Notes: generated from the letters alone by a model not told the origin. Numbered from the stretch's first letter, positions 30,604 through 40,249 are shown. The stretch: 64,000 nt of DNA from CAYONP01 sp964405335 (GCA_964405335.1 CAYONP010000003.1:51035-115034), one strand, 5' to 3'. Translations and numbers: made by a program.

Positions 30604-31775
30604 GATCGCCGCGCCGCCTCGGCCTTGCCCCACGAGCCACGCGAGCCGCCGCGCAGGTCGCGGACCAGGCCGGCCACCGCGCAGACGGCCAGCAGCACCA
30701 GGCTATAGGCCGCCTGCGCGCCGGGCGGGCTCCAGGCCCGGCCGGCGGTCGCCCAGCCAATCAGGGCATAGCCATAGACCACCGCCTGCCCGACCAAGCT
30801 GAGGCCAAAGAACGGATGCGCACCGAGGCCGAGCAGGCTGCCGAGCAAGAGGGCGAGCAACAGCCAGGGCAGCAGCAGGCGGCCGACCTTGTGGCTGACG
30901 AACTGCCACCAGATGGGGTTGCGCCAGGGCAGCAGCAGGCGTGGTTCGAGCCGCAGCAGTTGCACATTGCCGGCCATGGTCCGCACCCGGCGCTGATACT
31001 CGTGCCGGCGGTTCATCGCGTAAGTCTCCACGGCGACCGCTTCGGGGACGTAGACGAACCGATGGCCGGCGAGCACCAGCCGCATCGGCTGCAGCACGTC
31101 GTCGAGCACGGTGTCGGGCGGCAGCTCGGTCCACCGTTCGCGGCGCAGTGCCATCAGCGGGCCGGCGCCGCCGCAGCAGGAGTGCACCCGGCCCTCCCAC
31201 TCGCGCAGCAGCGACTCGTACCGCCAGTAGAGCCCGATGGTCACCGGTTCGCCCTCGGGCGTGCGGTACTCCACCGCGCCCGAAGCGCCTCCCACCGCTT
31301 CATCGGCGAAGACCGCGACCAGATGCCGCAGCGCGCCGGGCTCGAGGGGCTGGCGCGCATCGGTCAGCACCAGGACCTCGCCCGACGCGGCGGCGGCCAG
31401 GCGGTTGAGCTGCGAGGCCTTGCCCAGGTTCTCGGTCCGCGGCAGGAGTTTGAGCCGCCCGGCGGCCTCGGGCTGGGCGGCGAGCTGCTCGACCAAGTCG
31501 CCGGTGCCGTCGGAAGATCCGTCATCGGCGACGAGGACCTCGAACCGGTCGGCGGGATAGTCGAGCCGCCACAGACTGGCGATCTTGCGCGGCAGGTCGC
31601 GGCTTTCGCAATAGGCGCTGATCAGCAGGCTGACGCGCGGCGGTTCGACCGTCGGATCGAGCCGCGGCGGGCGCGGCGCGAGACGCGCTCGGAGCGCCAG
31701 CAGCGCGGCATAGCCGACCAGCACATAGCCGACCGCGAGCAGTCCGCCAAGCGACAGGATCCAGGCCGAGGTCAT
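30600..31775 (-). CDS. family 2 membrane glycosyltransferase
   Basis: The protein has 391 aa from ATG 31775. A first helix (about 5-27) is followed by a GT-A domain: RVSLLISAYCESRDLPRKIA, FEVLVADDGSSDGTGDLVEQ and VLVLTDARQPLEPGALR (metal-binding region). Downstream are TVLDDVLQPMRLVLAGHRF and EYQRRVRTM, which match the acceptor-site ED and QxxRxR motifs of processive GT2 enzymes. Three more helices close the protein. It probably adds sugars to a lipid carrier or makes a polysaccharide at the inner membrane. It lies between membrane glycan genes and a sugar ABC permease. Confidence 0.9.
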   Translation of the reverse strand: MTSAWILSLGGLLAVGYVLVGYAALLALRARLAPRPPRLDPTVEPPRVSLLISAYCESRDLPRKIASLWRLDYPADRFEVLVADDGSSDGTGDLVEQLAAQPEAAGRLKLLPRTENLGKASQLNRLAAAASGEVLVLTDARQPLEPGALRHLVAVFADEAVGGASGAVEYRTPEGEPVTIGLYWRYESLLREWEGRVHSCCGGAGPLMALRRERWTELPPDTVLDDVLQPMRLVLAGHRFVYVPEAVAVETYAMNRRHEYQRRVRTMAGNVQLLRLEPRLLLPWRNPIWWQFVSHKVGRLLLPWLLLALLLGSLLGLGAHPFFGLSLVGQAVVYGYALIGWATAGRAWSPPGAQAAYSLVLLAVCAVAGLVRDLRGGSRGSWGKAEAARRS

Positions 31776-31938
31776 GGCCGCAGGCTCTCCAAGCGCCGTA
31801 GCGCGATCGATGGCAGCTTCATTGAAGGCACTCGCAGGCCGAGGACGTTCTCCATTGCATCGTGCGGCGTCCTCGTGACAACCAAAACCCTCCAAGCTAC
31901 GGGGCCTCGGTTCGCCGGGGCCCCGCGGCTGTCTGGGG

Positions 31939-33354
31939 CTACTCCTCCAGCGTGAGCAGCCGCTCCAGCCGAGCATCGTAACCGTAGCGCTCGAGCGTCT
32001 CCCGCGCGCGCTGCTTGGCCCGCTCGGATTCGCCCGCATCCAGCGCCCGCTCGGCTGCCAGCCGGCCGGCGCGCCGGCGCCAGGCGCGGTCGGGCCGAAG
32101 CTTGTCGGTCACCACCTGCTCGAACGTCAGCTCACCGCGGCGTGGGATCAGGTCGAGCCGGTACTGCGCCGCGAATGCCACCGCGAAGAGCACCAGCAGC
32201 CAGGCGACCAGGCGCCGGGCCAGGCCCTTCGGCTCCAGCAGCAGCGCCAAACCGGGCGCGGTCAGCGCCACGCTGCCGGTCAGCAGGCGCTGGCCGAAGC
32301 CGTCCTTGCCGTGCCAGTTGGTCGGCATCGAGCCAACCACCAGCACCTGCAGCGCGATGACCACGAGCAGCGGCCCGCAGACTCCGGGCCAGCGCCGCAG
32401 GCCGAGGAACAGGCCGGCCACCGCGGCGAGCAGCAGCGGCGTCCAGATGAACCAGCCGTGGTTGGTCGACCAGAGCACATCCCAGGCGTGACGCGGCGGC
32501 CAGGCAAGAAAGCCCGGTCCTTGCGGCAGCACGGCCATGCTGCCATAGACGCGCTGCCATTGCCAGAGCTGCGGCGCCAGCACCAGCAGCGCGCAGGGCA
32601 CGGCCACCAGCCGCCGCCAGCCGAGCCCGCGGCAGAACAGATCGGGCAGCGCCACCACCGCCAGCAGCGCCTCTTGCCAGCGCGTCGCCGCGGCCAGGCC
32701 CGCGGCCAGGCCCAGCGCCGCCCAGGCCGCCGGGCTGTCCAGCTCGCGCGCGCGCAGCCAGGCGAGCAGGAACAGCGAGCAGGCGACAAACGAGGCGGCA
32801 TGCGCCATCGGCGAGACCGTGTAGTAGAGCAACGTCGAGCCGAAGAGCAGGAGCAGGGTGGTCTCGAACGCCGTTCGCTCATCGACCAGCCGTCGCAGCG
32901 CGGCGAACAGCGCGCTCAGTCCGACGGCGAGCCAGACCAGCGTGCCGGCGAACCAGCCGCGCACCGCCCACGCTCCGTAGCCATCGCCGGCGCCGCCGGT
33001 GAGGCGGTCGAGCAGCGCGCCGAGGGCCAGGAACGGGCTGTTGACCAGCGGATAGCCCAGCGCATAGGGACAGCCGGGCAGGCCGGTCTCGGGCCGCCGG
33101 TCGGTGAACTCGGTCGCCAGCAGCGGCAGCGCGGCGAACTGGTTGCTGAGGTCAAAGTCGCGGTCGAAGACCATCGAATGCCCGAGCGCGAAGTAGCAGA
33201 CCGAGTCGGTGCCGGCGATCTTGAACACCCCGCGGCCGCCCGGCTCGGTGGCGTCAAGCACCGCCGCGGCGGCGAGCAGCCCGGCGCAGAGCAGCCAGAG
33301 AAGCGCCAGGTGTCGGATCGGCTGGGCGTCGGTCTGTGCCGTCACGCGCACCAC
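31939..33354 (-). CDS. polytopic membrane glycosyltransferase-like protein (GT39/ArnT-like)
   Basis: The protein has 471 aa and about 10 hydrophobic helices. The first periplasmic loop has GTDSVCYFALGHSMVFDRDFDLSNQ in two parts, with the acidic residues expected in GT-C enzymes. A second motif, FGSTLLYYTVSPMAHAASF, and NWHGKDGFGQRLLTGS follow. The C-terminal 70 residues are a soluble, charged, helical tail. GT-C proteins transfer sugars from lipid-linked donors on the periplasmic side. The donor and acceptor are unknown. The 163-base gap to the next gene holds only an imperfect GC-rich hairpin. Confidence 0.75.
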   Translation of the reverse strand: MVRVTAQTDAQPIRHLALLWLLCAGLLAAAAVLDATEPGGRGVFKIAGTDSVCYFALGHSMVFDRDFDLSNQFAALPLLATEFTDRRPETGLPGCPYALGYPLVNSPFLALGALLDRLTGGAGDGYGAWAVRGWFAGTLVWLAVGLSALFAALRRLVDERTAFETTLLLLFGSTLLYYTVSPMAHAASFVACSLFLLAWLRARELDSPAAWAALGLAAGLAAATRWQEALLAVVALPDLFCRGLGWRRLVAVPCALLVLAPQLWQWQRVYGSMAVLPQGPGFLAWPPRHAWDVLWSTNHGWFIWTPLLLAAVAGLFLGLRRWPGVCGPLLVVIALQVLVVGSMPTNWHGKDGFGQRLLTGSVALTAPGLALLLEPKGLARRLVAWLLVLFAVAFAAQYRLDLIPRRGELTFEQVVTDKLRPDRAWRRRAGRLAAERALDAGESERAKQRARETLERYGYDARLERLLTLEE

Positions 33355-33372
33355 GCCACCTCCAGCCTGCGG

Positions 33373-34797
33373 TCAGACGATCCGGTGCGGCCGCTCCGGT
33401 GGCGCCTGCCCCAACTTCTCGGCCTTCTCCTCGGCGAGTTCGTCGACAATCACTTCCGATGCCAAGATCAAACCGAGAACAATATAGAGCCAAGGTGCGT
33501 AGGCATGGGACAAGAACTGGCCGCTGACCATCCAGCCGACGAAGCACGAGCGCAGGGCTCGGGAGATGTACCAAAACGTGCGGTTGACCTCGTGCTCCAA
33601 GATCTTGCGGCGCACCCGGACGGTGATCATCCAGGTCTGGTACATGAGCAGCAGGAAGGTGATGGTGCCGGGCACGCCCTGCTCGCCCATGACCAGAAAC
33701 AGACTGCTGTGGGCGGTCTTGTTCACGCCGGGGTACCAATCCGGTTTGTAGTCGTTGAAGTGGTCGACAAACTTGCCGGTGCCCACGCCGGTGAGCGGTT
33801 TGTCCTTGCACATGTTCCAGCCGGCGCGCCACGAGGCCTTGCGCGAGCGGGCGTTGTCACTGTCGCCGGAGCCGAACAGGCCGCCCGACTCGTCGCCGCG
33901 CATACGGAATCCGGCATCGACCGCGAGCGGGCCGACGAAGATGAAGATCACCGTCCAGAGCACCCGCAACTGGCGGGTGCGGCACCGATCGAGGATTTCG
34001 AGGTAGATCACCGCCGCCAGGCCGAGCCAGCCGCCGCGCGACTTCGATTCGTAGATCCCGTACAGAATCCAGAGGATGCAGGCGGCCAGTCCGCACTTGC
34101 GCTGGAACCCCCGCTCGCCCGAGAACAGCGCGAAGCAGAGCGGCAGCAGGACTAGGAGCGCCGCGGCCAGGTCGTTCGGGTCCGAAGTGAAGCCGAGGCT
34201 CTGCACCCGATCGCCCTCGACCGGCCCAGCCTTAACCGAGGTGTAGCCCAAGTAGCACGAGAGGCCGACCAGCATCCAGGCGCAGAGGCGCATCCGTTGC
34301 TGTGTGCGGGTCAGGTTGCCGAGCATCAGCCAGACCGAGAAACAGGTCCGGAACAGACCGTTGAGCACCGGCCAGGTCCACGACATGAAGCCCCACGGCA
34401 GGGTCGACCAGGTGATGGTGGCGATGAACCAGAAGATGCCCCAGTTCTGCTCGTGGCGGACCAGCCGCGGCCGGCGCTCGACCATGTACTGGGCGGCCCA
34501 ACTGCCCAGCGTGAGGACGCCCAGCATGAGCATGATGCGCATGCTGGCCAGCGCCTCGTTGCGCTCACCCGGCCGGGTGAACACCGCCACGACGAACAGC
34601 ATCACGCCGTAATACGGGTTGATCAGCACGGCCACGGCGCCGCTGACGGCGAAGACCAGCCCGAAGCCGAACATCTCGGTTTCGGAGCGCATCAGCATCG
34701 CCGCGCACCAGATCGCCATCACCGTGGCGTAGACGCCGACCAACGGCAGCAGCAGCTTCTGCAGCGCTTGGCGTTTCTGCCGTTCGTCTTCGCCCAT
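33373..34797 (-). CDS. O-antigen ligase/polymerase family (Wzy_C) membrane protein
   Basis: The protein has 474 aa and about 10-12 helices. The large periplasmic loop has the pattern RKASWRAGWNMCKDKPLTGV, GTGKFVDHF and KTAHSSLFLVMGEQGVPG, with the conserved H-S-x-x-L-x-x-x-GE-x-G motif of the O-antigen ligase/Wzy family. It should polymerise or ligate a lipid-linked glycan at the periplasmic face. GFTSDPNDLAAALLVLLPL earlier is also typical. It lies among glycosyltransferase genes in the same direction, 18 bases upstream of the GT39-like gene. Confidence 0.88.
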   Translation of the reverse strand: MGEDERQKRQALQKLLLPLVGVYATVMAIWCAAMLMRSETEMFGFGLVFAVSGAVAVLINPYYGVMLFVVAVFTRPGERNEALASMRIMLMLGVLTLGSWAAQYMVERRPRLVRHEQNWGIFWFIATITWSTLPWGFMSWTWPVLNGLFRTCFSVWLMLGNLTRTQQRMRLCAWMLVGLSCYLGYTSVKAGPVEGDRVQSLGFTSDPNDLAAALLVLLPLCFALFSGERGFQRKCGLAACILWILYGIYESKSRGGWLGLAAVIYLEILDRCRTRQLRVLWTVIFIFVGPLAVDAGFRMRGDESGGLFGSGDSDNARSRKASWRAGWNMCKDKPLTGVGTGKFVDHFNDYKPDWYPGVNKTAHSSLFLVMGEQGVPGTITFLLLMYQTWMITVRVRRKILEHEVNRTFWYISRALRSCFVGWMVSGQFLSHAYAPWLYIVLGLILASEVIVDELAEEKAEKLGQAPPERPHRIV

Positions 34798-34845
34798 GCC
34801 CTCGATCCTCGCCCCTTACCTGCATCGGCCGCCGCCGGCGACCGC

Positions 34846-36642
34846 TTAATCGCCGGTCGGCTCGCCGCCCGGGCTCAGCTCCTCGGGCCGCAGCACGCGG
34901 AAGATGCGCACCGGGCCGCTCTGCTCGCCACCGGCCGCCGGATAGACCTCCCGCAGGGCCGGCAGGCGTGGCAGCAGGCCGTCGGTGTAGAGCCGCTCAT
35001 AACTGCCGTAGTAGACGTGCGTGATGCCATTGTCGCGCAGAAAGGTCGTCTTTTCCACCGCCGTGCCGGCGGCGCGGAAGAACCGCGCCGCGCTCTGTAG
35101 CTTGCCTTCCGGACCAGCAAACCGAATGGTCTCGGCCCAGTGGCCGAGGTAGACCGTCTGACCGGCGATGCCCGGCAGGTAGCTGCCAATCGGCGGCAGG
35201 CAGAGCACCACCGCGTCATCGACCTCGTCGCGCAGCCAGAGCAGCGCCTGATAGTCGCTCTGCGGGATGCGGAACGGCGGCATCCAGGCCTGCCGTTTGG
35301 CCGCGTTGTTGGTCTGCAGCGCGTCGAGCGTGCTCTGCACGAAGAGGATGTTCGACGGCATCAGCACGAACAGGCCGACCAGCAGCGTCGGCGACAGCCA
35401 CGCCCGGCGCCGCATGGCCAGGTCGCGGCGCACACCCCACAGCAGCGGCTGGTCGCCGTCGGTTTGGTTCAGGCGCGCGGTGGCCAGCCAGCCGCCGAGC
35501 CCGCGGCCCAGCTCGAGCAGGCCAAGCGCTGCCAGCGCCGCCAGCGGCACGTGCAGTCCCTCGGCCATTTTGCGCTGGAACGGGAACAGACCCGCCGGCA
35601 AGTAGAGACAGGCGCCGTGGACCAGCAGCCAGACCGACCAGAACTCGACCGCCCGCCGGCCGCGCGAAATCCCGGCGGCCGCGCCGGCTAAGGCAAGCGG
35701 GATGAGCAGGCCGTAGCTCAAGCCCATGGCCCACCACGGCGGAGTCAGCGTCGGCGTGTTGGCTTTCGCCGCGTAAAGCGGATCGGATCGGATCAACCAG
35801 GCCTGGTAAGCCACCGCCGGCAGCATCAGGCCAAGGATGACCGCGTAGCGTGCGAACCGCGGCCACGACCAGTGCCGCTCACGCCAGGCGCAGAGCCCGA
35901 GGTAGGCAGTCAGCACGGCGGTCAGCGGCACCGCGTCGTAGGTGTGGATGTTGGCCAGCAGCAGGCCGGCCAGCCCGCCGCCGACGGCTGCGGGCCAGTC
36001 GTCGCGGCGCAGCGCGCGGTAGCCGCAGGCGGCGACGACAATGAGCAGCGCGACCGAAACGGTGAACAGCGGGTTGAGGTAGAGGTGCAGAAAGGTGATC
36101 GCCTCGGGCATCACCAGGTCGGGCTCGAGGTCGACCGTGTCGACCGGCCAGCCCCGGCCGGCGGCATACCAGCCGAGGCCCGACGAGAGGGTGATCAGAG
36201 CCAGCGTGTAGCGCCGCAGCCGCGCCGTGGCGAGCAGGTCGATCAGGGCGGCATAGCAGGCCAGGCCGAAGAGCACGATGGCGACCAGGCGAGCAACGGC
36301 CCAGGCCTGATAAGCGGTCAGCCCCCCGGCCCGAGCGGCGCGGCCAGTGAGCAGCATGAACAGGTTGAAGAACCGCCCTTCGTGCGGCTCGCTGGTGAAC
36401 TCGTTGCGGAAGAAGACGACGCCCTCGCTGGCCTGGCGGATCCAACTCAGGTGGACGTTCGGCTCGTCGGGGTTGAACACGAAGCCGAGGTACTGCTCAT
36501 CGGGCCGGGCCCAGCTCGCGCCGGCGAGGTAGGGTAGCAGCGTCAGCGTGGCCAGGGCGGCCGACCAGGCGAGCGGGTAGTTGAACTCGGCCCAGCGCCA
36601 GCGGCGCGCCCGCCCGGCCGGCTCGGGCGCCGCCGCGCTCAT
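34846..36642 (-). CDS. large polytopic membrane protein, probable GT-C glycosyltransferase
   Basis: The protein has 598 aa with about 11-13 hydrophobic helices. The first periplasmic segment has DEPNVHLSWIRQASEGVVFF then RNEFTSEPHEGRFFNLFMLL, with acidic and His residues common in GT-C enzymes. The C-terminal 130 residues form a soluble periplasmic domain (DYQALLWLRDEVDDAVVLCL, VYLGHWAET, THVYYGSYERLY). ATG 36642 overlaps the stop of the upstream small transporter as ATGA. The specific reaction is not known. Confidence 0.75.
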   Translation of the reverse strand: MSAAAPEPAGRARRWRWAEFNYPLAWSAALATLTLLPYLAGASWARPDEQYLGFVFNPDEPNVHLSWIRQASEGVVFFRNEFTSEPHEGRFFNLFMLLTGRAARAGGLTAYQAWAVARLVAIVLFGLACYAALIDLLATARLRRYTLALITLSSGLGWYAAGRGWPVDTVDLEPDLVMPEAITFLHLYLNPLFTVSVALLIVVAACGYRALRRDDWPAAVGGGLAGLLLANIHTYDAVPLTAVLTAYLGLCAWRERHWSWPRFARYAVILGLMLPAVAYQAWLIRSDPLYAAKANTPTLTPPWWAMGLSYGLLIPLALAGAAAGISRGRRAVEFWSVWLLVHGACLYLPAGLFPFQRKMAEGLHVPLAALAALGLLELGRGLGGWLATARLNQTDGDQPLLWGVRRDLAMRRRAWLSPTLLVGLFVLMPSNILFVQSTLDALQTNNAAKRQAWMPPFRIPQSDYQALLWLRDEVDDAVVLCLPPIGSYLPGIAGQTVYLGHWAETIRFAGPEGKLQSAARFFRAAGTAVEKTTFLRDNGITHVYYGSYERLYTDGLLPRLPALREVYPAAGGEQSGPVRIFRVLRPEELSPGGEPTGD

Positions 36643-37082
36643 GTCGCCGGCGCCTCCTGCCCGGCGGCCGCCGGCGGCTGCGGCGGCTTGCCGCTGAAGG
36701 CCATCAACGATACCCCGCCGATGATCACCATCAGCGCCACGATGCGCAGCGGCGGGATATGCTCCCGCAGGAAGACCGCCGCCAGGATGGTGACGAAGAC
36801 GTAGTTCAGGGCGACCATCGGATAGAGCACGCTGAGCTGGATCTTCGACATGCAGAACAGGTAGAGCATGCTGCTGACCACGAACAGGCTGAGGCCGATC
36901 ACCACCCCGACGGTCAGCATGGCGCGGAGCAGGCCGCCCAGGCCGGTCAGCTCGCCGTGGGCGGCGGTGTAGTTGTTCAGCGCGGTCTTCATGCACAACT
37001 GCCCCGCCGCGCCGAGCAGCAGGGCGACCAGGAAGATGCCGAACAACTGCAGGGTCATGTTGCCGGTCGAGCTCTGCGCCAT
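36639..37082 (-). CDS. small DMT/SMR-like membrane protein
   Basis: The protein has 147 aa and four helices, starting at ATG 37082 after GAGAGGGAACC. Features are LLGAAGQLCMKTALNNYTAA in the first helix, where SMR and EamA-like proteins have a conserved polar site, then SMLYLFCMSKIQLSVLYPMV and TILAAVFLREHIPPLRIVAL with the typical E-x-x-x-x-x-R turn. Small DMT proteins next to glycan genes often flip lipid-linked sugars (as ArnE/ArnF do). That is the likely role here, by context only. Confidence 0.8.
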   Translation of the reverse strand: MAQSSTGNMTLQLFGIFLVALLLGAAGQLCMKTALNNYTAAHGELTGLGGLLRAMLTVGVVIGLSLFVVSSMLYLFCMSKIQLSVLYPMVALNYVFVTILAAVFLREHIPPLRIVALMVIIGGVSLMAFSGKPPQPPAAAGQEAPAT

Positions 37083-37093
37083 GCGGTTCCCTC

Positions 37094-37627
37094 TCAGCGC
37101 GGCAGTTCGGGCCGGATCCAGCGCCGGTGCTCGCGTGGCCACATCACCGCGACCACCTCGCCAATCAGTTTCGACCGCGGCACCGGCCCGAAGTCGCGGC
37201 TGTCCTCACTCTGCCCGCGATTGTCGCCAATCACGAAGACATGCTCGGGCGGCACGGTCACCGCCTCGCGCGGGACTTCACGGAACCGCTTGGCATAGTC
37301 CTCGGTCAGCAGCCGGCCGTCGAGCTCGAGGCCGTCGGGCGTGATCTGCACCACCTCGCCCGGCAGGCCAATCACCCGTTTGACAATCCAGTGCCGCTGC
37401 TCAGGATGCTCGAGCACCACGATGCTGCCCCGCTCGGGCAGCGCGTGGTCGTAGGCGCGCACGTTGACCAGCAGCCGATCCTCCTCGAACAGCGTGTCCT
37501 CCATCGACCGCTGGGTGACCACCACCGGCCGGAAGAACATCACTCGGATAACCAGCAGCGCAATCAGCACCAGCAGGAAGAGCTGGGTCGCGACGGCCTT
37601 CGAGTTAAGGCGCCGGCGCGGCGTCAT
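37094..37627 (-). CDS. lepB: signal peptidase I
   Basis: The protein has 177 aa with one N-terminal membrane helix (about 12-31). The catalytic serine is Ser41 in QRSMEDTL and the lysine is Lys83 in IVKRVIGLPGE. The boxes PEHVFVIGDNRGQSEDSRDF and the final GEVVAVMWP complete the family set. It cleaves signal peptides at the outer face of the inner membrane. It is shorter than the E. coli enzyme but normal for Gram-positive-like forms with a single helix. ATG 37627 overlaps the rsmB stop as ATGA. Confidence 0.95.
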   Translation of the reverse strand: MTPRRRLNSKAVATQLFLLVLIALLVIRVMFFRPVVVTQRSMEDTLFEEDRLLVNVRAYDHALPERGSIVVLEHPEQRHWIVKRVIGLPGEVVQITPDGLELDGRLLTEDYAKRFREVPREAVTVPPEHVFVIGDNRGQSEDSRDFGPVPRSKLIGEVVAVMWPREHRRWIRPELPR

Positions 37628-38964
37628 GGCTGCCTCCGCCGCCGGGCGAGGAAGAACCCGTCGTGCAACCCGCCGCGGGGCAGGAGTAGTAGCGAGGCGG
37701 TGTCGGCGTCCCAGCCGGGCGGCGGGTCGATGCCCTCGCTGTCGGGCCGCAGCTCGGGCCGGCGTTCGGCCAGGGTGGCCAGCGCCTGCTCATTCTCCTC
37801 GGCTTCCAGGCTGCAGGTCGAGTAGATCAGCAGGCCGCCCGGCCCGACCAGGTCGGCGGCGGCGTCGAGCAGCTCGGTCTGCAGCTCGACCGCCGCGCGG
37901 AGTTCGCGGTCGTTCACCTGCCAACGACGATCCGCCCGGCGGGCCAGAGTGCCCGTGCCGGTGCAGGGGGCGTCCAACAGCACCACGTCCTGGGGCTCCA
38001 GTTCGCGCGCCAGCTCGCGCGCGTCGGCGGTGCGGCAGGTGACCGAGCGCAGGCCCAGTCGCCGCACCGTCTCTACGAGTCGTTCGCTGCGCGCTTCGTT
38101 ACGGTCGACCGCGCTGATCGTCGCCGCGTCGTCGCTCAGCTCGGCCAGATGCGCCGCCTTGCCGCCCGGCGCGGCGCACAGATCAGCCGCTCGCTGGCCG
38201 GGCCGTAACGCGGCCAGCGGCGCGACGAGCTGCGCCCCCTCGTCCTGCGCGCTGTGCCACCCGTCGGCGAAGCCGGGCAGCGCATCGACCCGCCCGGCGC
38301 TACGCAGCCGCACGGCGCTCGGCGCCAGCTCGCCGGGCTCGGCCGCCAGGCCGGCGGCGGCCAGCGACGCGAGCACCGCCTGGCGCGTCGTGCGCAGCCG
38401 ATTGACGCGCAGGCAGACCGGTGGCTCGCTGTTCGCCGCCGCCGCCAGCCGGCGCGCGGTGGCCCCGCCAAACCGGCGCAGCCAGCGCTGGGCCAGCCAG
38501 CGCGGGAGCGACTCCCAGTCGACCAGCCAGTCCTCGTCGGAGAGCCCGGCCGGCGGTCGGCGCAGCCGGTCGCGGTCGCCGGCGACACGCCGAAGGACGG
38601 CGTTGGCCGCGCGCGCGGGGCCCTCGCCGGCGCGCCGGCGGGCGATGGTGACCAGATCGTCGACCGCCGCGGGTACGAGCGTGCGCTCCATCCAGAGCAG
38701 TTCGACGGCGCCGACGCGGAGGACGGCCAGCAGCGCCGGCGGCGCCTGGGCCAGCGGCCGGGCGAGCAGCGGGCGGAGCACAGCGTCGGCGCGGCCGGTC
38801 AGCCGGACGGTGGCGAAGGCGAGCGCGGTGGCGCGGGCAACGGCCGGCTCGGGCAGGTGGCTGGTGGCGAGTTCGTCGGCCAGCGCCTGGTCGGCGTGTC
38901 GGCCGTCGGCGACGGCCTGGGCGACGCGGACGGCCAACTCACGCGAGGTCGGGCTGGAGCTCAC
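37624..38964 (-). CDS. rsmB: 16S rRNA (cytosine967-C5)-methyltransferase
   Basis: The protein has 446 aa. The N-terminal 150 residues are the NusB-like RNA-binding domain (RELAVRVAQAVADGRHADQA). The SAM-dependent domain has LCAAPGGKAAHLAEL (SAM loop), LLDAPCTGTGTLARR (with the first Cys) and IYSTCSLEAEENEQ (with the catalytic Cys). It methylates C967 of 16S rRNA in the cytoplasm. GTG 38964 overlaps the stop of the TPR gene as GTGA. The order def-fmt-rsmB is widely conserved in bacteria; here a TPR gene is inserted between fmt and rsmB. Confidence 0.95.
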   Translation of the reverse strand: MSSSPTSRELAVRVAQAVADGRHADQALADELATSHLPEPAVARATALAFATVRLTGRADAVLRPLLARPLAQAPPALLAVLRVGAVELLWMERTLVPAAVDDLVTIARRRAGEGPARAANAVLRRVAGDRDRLRRPPAGLSDEDWLVDWESLPRWLAQRWLRRFGGATARRLAAAANSEPPVCLRVNRLRTTRQAVLASLAAAGLAAEPGELAPSAVRLRSAGRVDALPGFADGWHSAQDEGAQLVAPLAALRPGQRAADLCAAPGGKAAHLAELSDDAATISAVDRNEARSERLVETVRRLGLRSVTCRTADARELARELEPQDVVLLDAPCTGTGTLARRADRRWQVNDRELRAAVELQTELLDAAADLVGPGGLLIYSTCSLEAEENEQALATLAERRPELRPDSEGIDPPPGWDADTASLLLLPRGGLHDGFFLARRRRQP

Positions 38965-39323
38965 TCGAAGTAGCCGCGGTGTTTCCGGACCTCTTCGTTG
39001 TCGGGCTCGATCTCGAGGATGCCGTTCATTTCGCTCTTGGCTTCGTCGTTCATACCGAGCATGAGGTAGGTTTTGAACAGATCGATGCGCGCCTTGACGA
39101 GCTGCGGTTGGGCGTTGCGGACCAGCTCGAGCTCGCTGATGGACTGGTCGAACTCGCCGACGAAGCAGTAGCACAGGGCGCGGCCGTGGCGAGCGAGAAA
39201 GTTCGCCTCGTCGGCCTCGAGGAGCGCATCGTAGATCTCGATCGCCTGCTCATACTCGCCGTTGTAGCGGTGGTAGTCGGCGTCTTCGATGCGGGGGTCA
39301 TCCACGGCGTCTGCTCTCCTCAT
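38961..39323 (-). CDS. TPR-repeat protein
   Basis: The protein has 120 aa from ATG 39323. It has about three tetratricopeptide units: ADYHRYNGEYEQAIEIYDAL, NFLARHGRALCYCFVGEFDQ and ARIDLFKTYLMLGMNDEAKS. It ends in NGILEIEPDNEEVRKHRGYF. It is likely cytosolic and acts in protein-protein contact. It overlaps fmt by 4 bases upstream and rsmB by 4 bases downstream, so it is translated together with both. The partner is unknown. No signal peptide is present. Confidence 0.88.
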   Translation of the reverse strand: MRRADAVDDPRIEDADYHRYNGEYEQAIEIYDALLEADEANFLARHGRALCYCFVGEFDQSISELELVRNAQPQLVKARIDLFKTYLMLGMNDEAKSEMNGILEIEPDNEEVRKHRGYFE

Positions 39324-40249
39324 GAACCGGCCTCCGGAAAGGCCCAATCCTGCCTACCGCGTGCATACGCCTCGCCCGGCAGCGGTTTCCGTCCCGGCGC
39401 CTGGACCTCGACCAGCCAGACCGCTCCGTCCGCCGCCGCGACCAGGATGCCGGCACCATCACGCACCGCCAGCACCCGGCCCGGGTCCGCCGCTCCCTCG
39501 CCCAACCGCGCGCGCAGAACCTTCAGTTCCTCGCCCGCCACCTGCGCCCTCGCGCCCGGCCAGGGCGTCACCCCGCGCACGCGATCGACAATCGCCCGCG
39601 CCGGCTCGCACCACTCCAGCCGGCCGTCCTCACGCGTCAGGCGCGGCGCATGAGATGCCTGCGCCTCGTCCTGCGCCGCCTCTATTATAGACTCGTCGCG
39701 CAATCCCTCCAACGTCGCCCGCAAAAGGCCCGGCGCCGACTGCGTCAGGCGCGCTGTCAACTCACCGGCGGTCTCGTCCGGCGCGATGGTCACCCGACTC
39801 TGCTTCAGGATCGGACCGGTGTCCAGTCCCGCATCCATCTTCATCGTCGTGATGCCCGTCTCGGTTTCACCGCGGATCAACGCCCACTGCACCGGCGCCG
39901 CGCCACGGTACCTCGGCAGCAGCGAGAAATGCACGTTGATGCAGCCCAACCGCGGAATGTCGAGCACCTCCTGGGGCAGAATCTGCGCGTAGGCCACCAC
40001 CACCACCAGGTCGGGGGCATAGCCGCGCAGCCAGCTCAGCTCGCCGGCGTCGCCGCGGATCCGCTCCGGCTGACGCACCGCCAGGCCCAGTTCAGCCGCC
40101 GCCTGCTTCACCACCGACGGCCGCGGCCGGCCCGACCGGCCGCGCGGGCGGTCCGGCTGCGTGTAGACGACCGTCTCGTCGGCCCACGCGGCGGTCTCAT
40201 AGAGGCACGGCACGGCCGGCTCGGGCGTGCCCATGAAGACGGCCTTCAC
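39320..40249 (-). CDS. fmt: methionyl-tRNA formyltransferase
   Basis: The protein has 309 aa from GTG 40249, which gives the standard opening VKAVFMGTPEPAVPCL. Hallmarks are VVVVAYAQILPQEVLDIPRL, NVHFSLLPRYRGAAPVQWAL (with the Asn, His and the SLLP-x-x-RG-x-AP loop), TGITTMKMDAGLDTGPIL and the C-terminal OB-like domain. It formylates initiator Met-tRNA in the cytoplasm. Its start overlaps the def stop as GTGA. It is coupled to a TPR gene downstream as ATGA. Confidence 0.97.
   Translation of the reverse strand: MKAVFMGTPEPAVPCLYETAAWADETVVYTQPDRPRGRSGRPRPSVVKQAAAELGLAVRQPERIRGDAGELSWLRGYAPDLVVVVAYAQILPQEVLDIPRLGCINVHFSLLPRYRGAAPVQWALIRGETETGITTMKMDAGLDTGPILKQSRVTIAPDETAGELTARLTQSAPGLLRATLEGLRDESIIEAAQDEAQASHAPRLTREDGRLEWCEPARAIVDRVRGVTPWPGARAQVAGEELKVLRARLGEGAADPGRVLAVRDGAGILVAAADGAVWLVEVQAPGRKPLPGEAYARGRQDWAFPEAGS

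Noticed and set aside
29591..30760. A 390-codon extension of the sugar-binding lipoprotein
   Set aside because: It overlaps the permease in another frame, and the lipoprotein signal begins at ATG 29590.
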